Shown here one piece after another: positions 48,307-58,646 of a stretch of DNA of 64,000 nucleotides (positions are counted from its first letter, which is position 1; each line of letters begins with the position of its first letter). Made by a program: the position numbers and the translations under genes. The stretch comes from Jacaranda mimosifolia (lineage: Eukaryota > Streptophyta > Magnoliopsida > Lamiales > Bignoniaceae), in assembly GCA_018894105.1 (NCBI GenBank), contig CM032127.1:3629001-3693000 (forward strand). The letters run 5' to 3'. The notes beneath the pieces are model-generated. The model ran no database searches. It was given only the letters and a program-made list of their open reading frames with translations, and was not told the origin of the DNA.

Positions 48307-50368
48307 TTGTTGATCTGCGAGCCTCTTTATCCAAATAAATCTTTACCAAAAATTTTAAGAAGTATTAGTTATTATGACACGGATGAAGTAGTCGATGATG
48401 CCAATGAAAAGCTTATACCACATGGTGAGCGAAACTCCAATCAACCACAAGTGGTTGAGGGACCAATAATGCCCTCTACAGCCGATCAATCACAATTGTA
48501 TCTAGTCATTCCATTCTTCTCCATGATAGAGGAAGATCTACCAGGAGATTCTATGGATATTCCATCTGGAGCATGGGGTATTATTATGACAATAGCCGCG
48601 AAAAGCTTGAGATGGGCATGGTTTTCAAAGGTAAGAAGCATGGTAAGGCTGTTGTCAAGGATTTCTCTGGACGTGTTGCTAGATGAGCATATCGTGTACT
48701 TGAGAGTACACCAAAGCTATAGAAAATGGTGTGCAAACAAAGGTGTTTATGGAGTATCTGGGTAGTTTTGAAAGAACAAATGGGACTATGGAAGATTACA
48801 AGGTATGAGGGCCCTCATACTTGTTTGATGAATGAAATTTTGGTTGATCATCAAAACTTAAGCATTTGAGATATATTCATGATGAGCCGGCATATAAGAT
48901 AAGGAGTGTGCAGCAAAATGTGAAGGACAAATATGGATACAAAATCTCATATAACAAGGAATGGAATGCATTGAAACGTACAAGGGAGCACCTTTTTGGG
49001 ACATAGGAGAGTTCAGTAAGAATGTTGCCCAAGTATATGGGAGCTCTCCAAAAGTGGAATCCAGGCACCATTATTAAGTGGGAGCATCAACGAACAGGCA
49101 TACCAAGGCAGAAAATGTTGAAGTATGTGTTTTAGGCCTTCAAGTCGTGTATTGATGGGTTCAAATATTGTTGCAAAGTTATCAGAGTGGATATAACTCA
49201 TCTATATACAAAATATAGACACAAGATGTTGATTGTTGTAGCTATGGATGCAAATCAACAAGTTCTGTCATTAGCTTTTGCAATTGTTGATGAAGAAACC
49301 TTTTTGTCTTGGAAGTGGTTTTTGGAGATGTTGTCCAAGCACATTGTCAAGGGATAGAAAGCATGTACCTAATTTCTAATCGACATCGTGGCCTCTTATC
49401 TGCTGTTGAATGCATACCTGATTTCCCTCCTATGGAGTACATCGATTTTGTCTAAGGCATGTCTGCTCCAACTTCAATAAACATTTCAAAAATGTTCAAT
49501 TGAAGTATTTATGTTAGAAAGCCAGTGTTGCAATCCAGATTTAAAAATTTGATAGGCATGTGGGGAAAATTAGAGAAATTAATGAGAATGTCTATTCATT
49601 TTTACAAAATATTGACAAAGCTCAATAGACATTTTATCATGATGGAGGAAGGCATTGTGGTATTCTGACTACGAACACATATGACTGTTTCAATAGGGTA
49701 CTAAAGAGTACTCGTCGACTGCCAATTACAACTATTGTGCAACAAACATTCTCTCGTTGTGTCAAACTATTCCCTCGTCGAATGACCAGTGCTCACGACA
49801 TGATGCAAAAGCAGCAATCGTGGGCCGATTATGCATATACTATATATTCCAACTGGTAGCACTACTCTATTGAACACATTGGTCAAAAGTTTGACTACAC
49901 TCAACAATCAGCTTCAATCATAACATGGATATACATAGGTCTAGGGAAATCATGTGCAAGTTATCAAACTTAGGAAACGTGAGTTCTCATGTGGAAAATG
50001 GGTTGAACATGGTATTCCATGCTCACATGTGATGAGTGCATGCCAATATTTTGGGATAAATGCTACAGCATTTGTCGAACCATATTACAATATTGAATAT
50101 TACTTGGCAATATATCAAGGGAGCTTTGAGCTGATATAGGGCAAAGATTATTGGGACGAACCTAATTTTGAACTAGTTCATAACCCAGCCCGTAGAAAGA
50201 AACATGTTGCAAGAAGAGATCGCACTATTCGGATCTAAAATGAAAGAGATTGGGCCCAAGCACGTGTAAGACAATAAGCCTGATGTCAAGCCTAAGCCCA
50301 AGCCCAAGCCCAAGCCTGACATCCTTGATCTTTCCAACTTTATAATTCCTTTATATCAAACTTCATGA
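48307..50368 (+). pseudogene. MULE 2 transposase, decayed
   Basis: Frame pieces in order: an acidic leader (YYDTDEVVDDANEKL), the MuDR DNA-binding start (LEMGMVFKGKKHGKAVVKDF), a linker with KYGYKISYNKEWNALKR, and a MULE core with DITHLYTKYRHKMLIVVAMD and SWKWFLEML. At about 49975-50040 is a SWIM finger (EFSCGKWVEHGIPCSHVM). The tail has a Lys-Pro repeat from an AAGCCC hexanucleotide run (50287-50320) and ends at TGA 50366-50368. Many stops and shifts. The catalytic GxDGC motif is degenerate (RVDITHL). It belongs to a different MULE lineage from MULE 1. Confidence 0.85.
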
Positions 50369-50479
50369 ATAATAAATTTGGTGAAAAATCTCAAAAATTT
50401 CAAACCGTTGTGATCTATGTTACATTTTGCTAACATAACTAAAGAATAAAATCCATTTTTAATTAAATAGTGAGTGTTA

Positions 50480-50960
50480 TATATTGGATGCATTAAAATT
50501 AAATATATTTAGCATTGTAAGCCAATATTTTGGTTCTGTCTTAGGAAGTAGTTGAAATGCAAATTTGAACTTTAAAATTAAGAATCAAATAAAAATGATA
50601 CATGATATTAATCATTTTCATTCAAGATACATTGGCATTGATAATGACCATTTCTTTCTCTCAATAACCATGTATATCCATGCTACAAAAATGGATCATC
50701 ACCCATTTGATCCAATTGTAAAAGATAAATAAATATATATATATATATATATACACATGAAAAACTTATGTGAATGGTGGGTTTTATAAAGGGAATAGAC
50801 AAATATGACCGACTAGGTAAAATATTATATGATAGTTTCATATGCCATAATAATAAAATACCTTAAAATTACAAGTATCACTTATGATTAGAAGATACGA
50901 TAATTCTTCATTAATGCATTAATATATAATCATGTATTACAGTTCCACATGCCTATTTTG
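50480..50960. repeat. Inverted, internally deleted copy of the 46740-47400 segment
   Basis: The reverse complement matches 46740-46930 and 47280-47400 with the middle deleted ('gatgatccatttttgtagc', 'catggttattgagag'). It contributes to the long sub-terminal inverted repeats of MULE 2. An (AT)n run lies at 50730-50752. Confidence 0.7.
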
Positions 50961-51452
50961 AGCTAGGTTCTAACATTACAAGCATCCCTTCACGAGGTAA
51001 TATATTACATCAATTGAAATAAGTACACAGTATAGTAAATTTATAAAAATAGGCTTCAATCACTTGCATTTTATAGAATAATACATTTATAAAAATAAAA
51101 TAAAATCAGGGCTAACATCAACCTATCAATTTATGTTCCAAAAGAAAAATTCAGCCACAGCAAGAAAATTAAAAAATAATAATAATAAACCAAGAACAAT
51201 TCCAAATTAAGAGATTTGGTTGAAGGCCACGCCTCTTATTGTCGATTAATATATATATATATATATATTAAAAGGCATGGCTGGAGGCCATGCCTCTTAT
51301 TGCCAGTTAAAAAAAGAAAAAGAAAAAAAAGATACTAAAGGCGTGTCTGTAAGCCGCGCTTTACCATAGTTTTATAAACTCCTTCAGACCGCGATAGTTA
51401 TGTAAAATTTTGTTTTTTATAACAATATTTTTATAAATTAACCCATTTTGTC

Positions 51453-52218
51453 TTTGTACTTACAGTGGAAGATTTCAGCAGGAGAAGAGATGTGTGCTAT
51501 TTGACCATGAAAATTATATTGTCTGTAGGTTTGTATATCAATATTTTTGACTGAATTTAGGTGTACAATTGGTAATTGAGAAAATATTACAACGATTATT
51601 TATTGTTAAGTTTTGTCTGTTTTCCTTTTGCCCAGATGCTATCATTTTTTATTATTTGTTATTTTGAAGAATTCAATAATGAGTGAGGGAATCTTTCCCC
51701 TCTTCGAGTTAAGTACTAATTTATGTTCTTAAACTTATTCTAATCTAGCAAAGAGGCTCCAAATATTAATTCAAATTGCAAAATTACGATTGCACACCGG
51801 TCGTACTATTTATAATACTATAGATACATAGTATAAATATAAATAGCATAGATATATTGTACTATTCTTTCGCAGGGAGTAAACAAAATTAGCAAGGAAG
51901 ACTCGCAACTCTCCATGCGCCAAAGATGGATCTTGCCGTCACTTAATAGCTAAAATCTGCCGATTGAAAAACTAACGGGCTACATGAAAAACCTTCAAAA
52001 TCGCGGAAGTCAATGGAGTCCAGCCTGACTTCAAAGTGAACTTTTTATTTCTTTTTACAATTAGCTAGTTCGATTTCTTTGTTGCTAACAAACTTTTCTG
52101 GTGGAAGAAGTAATTCCTTTTTCTCCACTGATTATTATAGATATCAAATACTGATTCAGTGAATCTGCATTGACTGAAAATAATAATTGTTAAATTTTGT
52201 CTGTTTCCCTTTGGCCAA
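51453..52218. other. Block 2 P450 upstream region, proximal part
   Basis: Paralogous to 14313-14692 plus 15962-16354 of block 1, but without the 1.25-kb MULE. The TATA-like word is TGTAAG here. No gene. Confidence 0.8.
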
Positions 52219-52685
52219 GGGTTTGTTTGTTTATATTTTGGGATGAATTTGAAAAAATATTTCAGGAAAATAATTTTGAGGGAGTGGGATTGAGGAATGT
52301 GATGGTTGTTTATTTATATTTTGAGTGGTAGGTGGAGAATATACTAAGAGAAATATGTTTGTTTGATAGTGTTTTGGGTAGGGACACATTTTACTCTAAA
52401 TATCACATTAGTCACTTTTTTGTTGGGTTGTTGGGGTGAATTAATATTTTGATATTATTTATAAATGTGTATATATAGATTATGTGATTGGTGTATGTAT
52501 ATATATTTTGTAGTGATGAATTTAGAGTAGGAAATTGGGGAATGAATTTTAGGATAAAATTTTATGAGTATTTTGAAGATTATTTTGTGTGTTTTGAAAA
52601 ATGAAATTGATGAGAAATGTGATAATTTATTTATTTAAGTTTTGAGGGTTGGATATTATGGAAAAATGGTAACAAACAAGGTCCC
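52219..52685. mobile_element. MITE, family M1, copy in block 2
   Basis: Orthologous position and sequence to 16355-16817, so both descend from one insertion before the block duplication. Confidence 0.75.
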
Positions 52686-52774
52686 AGAACCTATCATTTT
52701 TTTTTTGTTTATTATTTTTAAAAATCCAACAATTGAGTGAGGGAATCTTATCCCCTCTTTGAAAGTAATCTATA

Positions 52775-53127
52775 GCCGTTTGGTTTTGTTTTTTTTGGAG
52801 GCATTTTCATTTTTTGGTGAAAATGAATAGTGAAAAGTTAGTTATAAGTGTGATTTTGAAAAAAAAAAATTATTTGGATATTCTGTTTAAAATAAAATGA
52901 TTGTGTAGATGAGTTGTATTTGGATATTGTAGCATTACTGTATTAAAAGTCGTGTAAATGTGAATAAAAAAAATAAAATGAGAAAATAGAGAAAATGTGT
53001 AATAGTGTATTTGAAAAAATGTGCTAAAAATGAAAATGCCTGTAAAAATAGGGAAAAAATTGATGGCTTTATATTTTCATTTTGAGAAGAAAATAAAAAT
53101 GGGTTTTGAAAACAAAACCAAATGGGC
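52775..53127. mobile_element. MITE, family M2, in block 2
   Basis: About 353 bp with inverted ends GCCGTTTGGTTTTGTTTT and (complement) GCCCATTTGGTTTTGTTTT. Absent at the corresponding place in block 1 and in the intact gene's upstream region. The immediate right flank lacks about 9 bp of the expected target, so the exact duplication cannot be read. Confidence 0.8.
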
Positions 53128-54029
53128 ATTTATACTAATCTAGCAATGACTTGACTACAACGAGGCTAAAAATATTAATTCTTAAATTAATCTACCATTA
53201 ATAGAATTTTTTTCTTCAAGGTGCTTTGTTATTTTTATTTTTTACTTTGTTCTTATTACTGTTTATTTTCTCTAATTGATTGATTGATTAATTTCATTAT
53301 GTAATTAGGATAAAATCACTAGAACTTAAAAGACAGATGGAATTAAGGTATTTTTTTTATTTTTTGTATTGTGTTCCTTCCTGAACCCACTATGTTCGAC
53401 AATTTCTTTTAAATTAAGTATATTTTACAAATTTAATCTCAAAACTATTTTAAAATATCTTAAGAAGTTACCTTTTAATGCTATTTTGTGTAGATATCTT
53501 TTTTTTTTTTAAAAATAGAGATTTGCCCAAAAGCAGTTGCGCACATTTGAAAAGAGTATGTAATTTGTCCAATGGCTTGTAATAGTAGTGGCATCCATCT
53601 TCCGTATTAAGTGTGAGGTCTTGTATTCGACCCGTAATGGGCACATTGTACACTTTATGTGCTTTGTGGGTTATTTATACTTTGATTTTTTGATTTGAGA
53701 ATATGAATATATTGCTTTGTTGAAAGAATAATATTTCGTTATTTGTAATTTTCACTCTCTAAAAAAAAAAAAAGTATATAATAGTTTATTAGTTAAATCC
53801 TCTTACATCGGAAATGAACAAAGCTAAGTCATCTGTCAATATTGTGGATGTAAAAATATATCGGTAGAGAAACATCATTTACCTTAGAGAATAAGCCTCC
53901 TCGTCAAATGAAGTAAAAGTTAGAATCTTGACTTTATTAGAAATGCAAACATCCGGGAGAATAATACTTCGAAATTTAACAGTTCCTCTAAGGAGGGTAA
54001 GTTAGAACCTAAGATTAGTGAAAATATAT
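53128..54029. other. Block 2 P450 upstream region, distal part
   Basis: Paralogous to 18197-18884 of block 1 except for the SINE. No gene. Confidence 0.8.
53555..53782 (+). mobile_element. tRNA-related SINE
   Basis: The insertion is 53565-53772, about 208 bp, ending in an A13 tail. It is flanked by AGTATGTAAT (53555-53564) and AGTATATAAT (53773-53782). Block 1 (about 18627-18645) has the uninterrupted site. The head has an A-box-like segment (about 53572-53592) and a B-box-like TATTCGACCC (about 53624-53633), as expected for an RNA polymerase III promoter derived from a tRNA. The body is T-rich without coding capacity. Confidence 0.85.
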
Positions 54030-54249
54030 AATTGATGGAGAGTAAATTATATTTTTGGTCACATAAATTAGGTTCATTTGAATTTTGGTCCCATTCTTTT
54101 TCGTCCAATAGTTAATGGAACCAATCATGTATTACTCACGTGGCCATCAAATTAGTACTTTTTTGGTCTCATAAGTTGGATTTATTTGGATTTTGGTTCC
54201 AACAAAATAAAGAACCATCAATAAGAAACCACCGATAAATATAGCAATA

Positions 54250-54489
54250 TAGTTTGTCTTTTTTGAAGTTTTAATAACTTTTCTTCCATTACACTCAACA
54301 TCCTAGGCAATCCAGGTATCAATTGCTTTGCTCTTTCACACATTTCAAGATCTTCCCAAGCAAATAAACCACACATATTATTTACGGAACCCAACCATGG
54401 AACCTCCTATTTGGATTTTCATCTTTCCATGAGGTTTTCAATGGAGCTGGTGTGCCGTAGAAACAAATGACACATTCGATTGTAGCCAT
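54250..54489 (-). pseudogene. GRF zinc-finger pseudogene, block 2 copy
   Basis: ATG at 54489 reads MATIECVICFYGTPAPLKTS, then WKDENPNRRFHG, where a 1-nt loss shifts the frame. It continues in another frame as NNMCGLFAWEDLEMCERAKQ. Compared with the block 1 copy the break is at a different place. The layout matches the GRF family; a following helix is present but no membrane segment. Confidence 0.78.
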
Positions 54490-54750
54490 TTTTTTTTTCT
54501 CTTATGCAAAAATCTACTGGAACTCCGATGGAGACCAAAAATTCAAACAAGCCTAATATATGCGACCAAAAGATCTCAACTAAACAACCATGTGAATGAC
54601 ACGTGAGTTGCTCCGTTAACTTCTGGATGGAAGCTCTTTTGAATCCTCAAATTTAAAAAAAATGCACCTATTGAATACAATGTGCGAAATTGATAAAGAA
54701 TGGGATCAAAATTCAAATAGGCCTAACTTATGAGACCAAAAATATAATTT

Positions 54751-56465
54751 CACTACAAAAAAAAAGGGCATTAGTGACCTAAAAATCGGTCACTAAATAT
54801 GCAAAAATCTGTCACTAACAGGTTTAGTGACCGATCCAATCGGTCACTAAAACCCTCGTCACTAATTTGTCTTAGTCACTACCGAAATGGTGGTCACTAA
54901 TTATTTAAAAAAATTTGAAAAAATTTGTGTATGTTACTAGGCAGCATGACAAAATTAGTGACAGCATATTTCGGTCACTAATTTTAATGAGTCAAAAACA
55001 TTTCTTTTCACCTTTGCTTCCTCTTGGATTCGAACTCAAGACCTTTGTTGTGCTCAAATGAGTAACTGACCCCTACACTACATGCATTTTCATGCATTTT
55101 TCTCAACAATATAACATATATAATATTTACAAGTTAAAAAGTAATTATAATATTCTTATGTATAAGTTACTACTATTTTGCGTTTTAAAATTTAACAAAA
55201 ATAACAATTATTCATTTAATATTTGTGTAATATTTATACAATATAATAACGCACTGTATTTTTTATTTATAACTATTAGTTTTAAATTTTAGGCATATTT
55301 TATCATAATATATTATAAACATATTAAAAATAGTATATACATACTAATATGCATAGTGATAAATAGTTTTTTTTATATATAATAAATACTAATATTTATT
55401 ACTATTTATAGTAGTAAATAGTTTACGCATATATATGGTAATATGTATATATACTTATACACACAAATTAATATATAATATTATTAATTATATTATAAAT
55501 ATTTATTTATAACTATTACTTTTAAATTTTAGGTATATTTTATCTTAATATTTTATAAACATATTAAAAATAGTATATACATACTAATATGTATAGTGAT
55601 AAATAGTTTTTTTTTCTTTTTTTATATAATAAATAGTTTATAATAAATACTAATATTTATTACTATTTATAGTAATAAATAGTTTACACATATATATGGT
55701 AATATGTATATATGCTTATACATACTATTTAATATATAATATTATTAATTATATTATAAGATTTATTTACTCATAATACATGTATATATATTATTGATGT
55801 GTATATATTAATTAATTCTCATTTTTTTTCTTTGTATAAGAATATTATTCTTGTTTATTTCTTTGTGTATCTATATATATTAATAAATTAATGTTCGATT
55901 ATATGAATATTATATAGAAATAGTTAGTGGTTATATATTTGTATATGTACGTATATTTTTATATTTTTTATATATACATATATTATTATCAAATATATAT
56001 ATATGTTAATAGGAAACATAATATTTTATTACTTATATAAGTGTTGCATAAATTTTATGCATTCATATTGCAAGAGTATACAAAAAATAAAATTTATATT
56101 TATGACTGTTTATTGATTGAAAAACATGGTCATTAATTAGTGACCGTTTTATATGGTCATTAATATTAGTGACCGAACTCTTAATTTGGTCACTAATTAG
56201 TGACCGAATTGGTAACTGCTTTGTGCAGTCACTACTATTAGTGACTGAAAAAAGAGTGATTGAATTAGTGATTGAAAAAAGAGTTCGATCAATGATTTAG
56301 TAACCGCTTTTCTGCGGTCACTAATTCAGTTAATGATCGATCACTAATTTTTTAAAAATATTATATTTAAATTGATCGTTAATCGATCATTAATCAGTCA
56401 CTAATTAATGACCGATCAATCGATCACTAAAATTCTGGTCACTGAATCTCATTTTTTTTGTAGTG
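54751..56465. mobile_element. Non-autonomous CACTA, 1.7 kb, nested in the small MULE
   Basis: Ends CACTACAAAAAAAAAGGGC and (inverted) CACTACAAAAAAAATGAG, with 3-bp duplication TTT on each side (54748-54750, 56466-56468). Sub-terminal AGTGACCGA/TCGGTCACTAA arrays at 54770-54980 and 56110-56450 are the same type as in CACTA-I, the probable source of its transposase in the past. The middle is extremely AT-rich, has a tandemly repeated ~250-bp AT unit (about 55260-55500 and 55505-55740), and has no genes. Confidence 0.92.
55018..55083 (-). other. tRNA-like relic inside the CACTA
   Basis: On the minus strand the sequence reads GTAGTGTAGGGGTCAGTTAC, then GGTCTTGAGTTCGAATCC. The second part is a good T-arm (B-box). 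Anticodon and acceptor stems are not convincing, so this is a tRNA-derived relic and not a functional gene. Confidence 0.4.
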
Positions 56466-56481
56466 TTTACCCAATCGATGG

Positions 56482-57147
56482 ACAACAAATGAGTATCATG
56501 TACTGTGTCTTGTGATCCAGAGGAATAGATCAAGCTTAGGTTGGATTTTGAACAAGAAATTAATTAACTTGTTAAATGGCTTTGTTCTAAAAATAAAAAG
56601 AAGAAAAAATTTTGAATTCAAAGATGGTAAAATGATTATAATACACGTCAAGTTGTCATTTTAGAAGTAAAAATGGCAATACAGTTTGGCATGAGGTTTG
56701 AAATGACGAAGCTGTTTATCAACCTTATAGTGATTATACGAGTGCAATCAATTTTAATAATAGAATTAACACACACAACTTGCAAAGATTAGGGATGTGA
56801 GGTGGCCTGAGTTGACTTAGGAGCCTAGTGAGTTGGCTTGTGTGACCCCTTAATATTATTTAAATGAGCATGAGCTTATGTTTAAATTCATAATGGCAAG
56901 GCCAATGTACCCGAGTATATTAATTACTAGACATTAGTTATCGTTATCAAGGCCAATGTACCAGAGTAACATGAGTCATGCATTTGACAAATTAACACAC
57001 ATATTTATGGAAAAGAAAAGAAAAATTAAGAATCGGTTTATTACAATATTTAAAAAAAAAAAAAAAACAAATAAAAGTACAAGACAACAAGTTTGACTTT
57101 ATTAATGGATTGTGGATATTCCCACCTACTGAAGATTTTATGAGATT
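56482..57147. other. Flank of P450 pseudogene C
   Basis: The part from about 56920 to 57147 matches the 3' flank of the intact P450 (35215-35417), including the AATAAA region. The remainder is unassigned. Confidence 0.6.
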
Positions 57148-58646
57148 TCATTTGGACGGGTTGTAGATCGTCGGAACTAAGAAAAGACCATTCTTTCTGG
57201 AGACAGCAATTCCATCAGCCTCGGTCATGTCGATATCATCAGGAGTCATTCCTTCAGGCATTTTCCAATAAAAAATGATACAGAAGTTGAGCCAATGGAA
57301 ACTCAACGTTTGCCAATCCAAAAGTCAAACCTGGGCAAATCCGTTTTCCAGCCCCAAATGGAATGAATTCGAAGTTATTTCCGAAGAAATCTATAGAACT
57401 GTTCTCAAATCTTTCCGGATAGAAGCTTTCTGGTTGGTTCCATGGTTACCTAATACTCTCTTCTACCTAAGTATCAATTCGCGGTACTTTTACGAATTGG
57501 CACTCTATGGTACTCTAAAATATACGAATTGAATTATTGAAAATAAAAAAACGATACATAAAATAATTTAATTAAAATTTATTAGTATACTAGATTTTTT
57601 TATCCTTTTTAATATGTTTTATAGAATTCTCATATTCGTAAAATAAAAAAGTGAAAAAGGAATTATAATTGTAATAATATAAATTTATATATGTTCTTTT
57701 TTTGGCATAGTTGATAAAAATTATTTAATTATATTTTAATTTTAGAATGCAAAAATTCTCACTACTTAGAGGAATCAATGAAAAGGTAAATGAAAAAAGA
57801 GACTAATAAATAAGAAGATAAAAAGAGTGAGATAAAGTAGACAGAAATAAGTTAGAAGTACCTAGAAAAATGAGAGATGAGACAAATATACAAAGCATCA
57901 ATTAGAAGTACATTGAAAATGAAAAAAAGACAAAAAAATAAATGCAACTAAATCATGCTCTTCATTCAAAATTTTAATGTAAGACTTTTCACATCACAAA
58001 AACTTATCTGTATATACGTACATCCCACATGTTTTTTCTCATTCAACTTAATCTATCAATATGATATTTGGCAATGTTGTCAAATATATGTGAATAGCTC
58101 TGTTTAAATTTTATACAAATTTTTATATAATTTTCTAACTTGTTTAAAAATTTTATATTAAGAACGTACCAAGTAAATTATATAAGCGTACCGCATACCA
58201 AAAGAGCGTACCGACTAAGCCTACCCGCAGCGTACCATATTTTAGTAAAGTGATGTATTGCGTACCCGTACCATGTACCATAGAGTACCACGAATTCGGT
58301 AACTATGGTTGGTTCCAACGCTCCAGATCTCTTCCCAAGGACCAGATATTGATCATGACTTTGGATTTGAGAGGAATTGAATATCCATCGACTTTGCATT
58401 CATCTCTGCATGCTCTAACGAGTAATGGGACCGAAGGATGAAACCTCAAAGTTTCTTTGATCACCAATTTTATGTATTTTAGTGCTTCCATGTCGCTCTC
58501 TTCCACTGTCTTCTTTCCTTTACATGCCTCTCTTACTTCTGTCTGTAGCTTAGCCATCACACAAGGATTTCTCATGAGTTCGGCCATAACCCAATCTAAA
58601 ACCGTAGATGATGTTTCAGACTTTCAGTTCCACCAGAGAACAGGTC
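57148..58646 (-). pseudogene. Cytochrome P450 pseudogene C, exon 2 only
   Basis: Homologue of exon 2 of the intact gene, from the splice acceptor (TATAG, exon from 58646) to a TGA at 57148-57150. It retains [18 protein letters not shown], a K-helix KETLRFHP, and the [19 protein letters not shown] and haem-loop-region sequence. It is broken by a hAT insertion (57441-58307), an 8-bp insertion at 58620-58627 and a 1-nt gain near 57270. Exon 1 is not found upstream of it (58.7-60.4 kb). Confidence 0.92.
57433..58315. mobile_element. Non-autonomous hAT element in P450 pseudogene C
   Basis: The element is 57441-58307, 867 bp, with ends CATGGTTACCTAAT and (inverted) CATAGTTACCGAAT and a perfect 8-bp duplication GTTGGTTC (57433-57440, 58308-58315). 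The terminal 100-150 bp carry many GGTAC/GTACC words, the sub-terminal repeats typical of hAT. No transposase. Confidence 0.92.

Larger units (their letters stand above)
44468..51452. mobile_element. MULE 2: 7-kb coding Mutator-like element in block 2
   Basis: The element is 44477-51443. Ends GGCTAATTTATAAAAATATT and GGTTAATTTATAAAAATATT (inverted) extend as long, imperfect TIRs with 'ggcatggctt' and 'cacgccttta' words. The flanks CATCTTATC (44468-44476) and CATTTTGTC (51444-51452) each differ by one base from CATCTTGTC, the uninterrupted target in block 1 (about 14304-14312). The 9-bp duplication is thus established by the paralogous empty site. The element holds a decayed transposase and several accessory reading-frame remnants on both strands. 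Confidence 0.92.
54030..56481. mobile_element. Small MULE carrying a GRF pseudogene (block 2), itself interrupted
   Basis: Ends at 54039 (AGAGTAAATTATATTTTTGG) and 56472 (inverted GGGTAAATTATATTTTTGG). Target duplications are AATTGATGG (54030-54038) and AATCGATGG (56473-56481). Subtracting the nested CACTA leaves about 716 bp. TIRs of roughly 100 bp or more share 'atttgaattttggtcccat'. The interior is the GRF zinc-finger pseudogene, so it resembles a Pack-MULE or a deletion derivative of a GRF-bearing MULE. Confidence 0.88.

Noticed and set aside
55018..55083. Functional tRNA gene.
   Set aside because: Only the T-arm is convincing; the anticodon arm and acceptor stem do not pair.
43272..58646. 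P450 pseudogene B (exon 1) and C (exon 2) as two halves of one gene split by insertions.
   Set aside because: On the minus strand exon 1 must lie at higher coordinates than exon 2; here it is the reverse, so they are separate partial copies.
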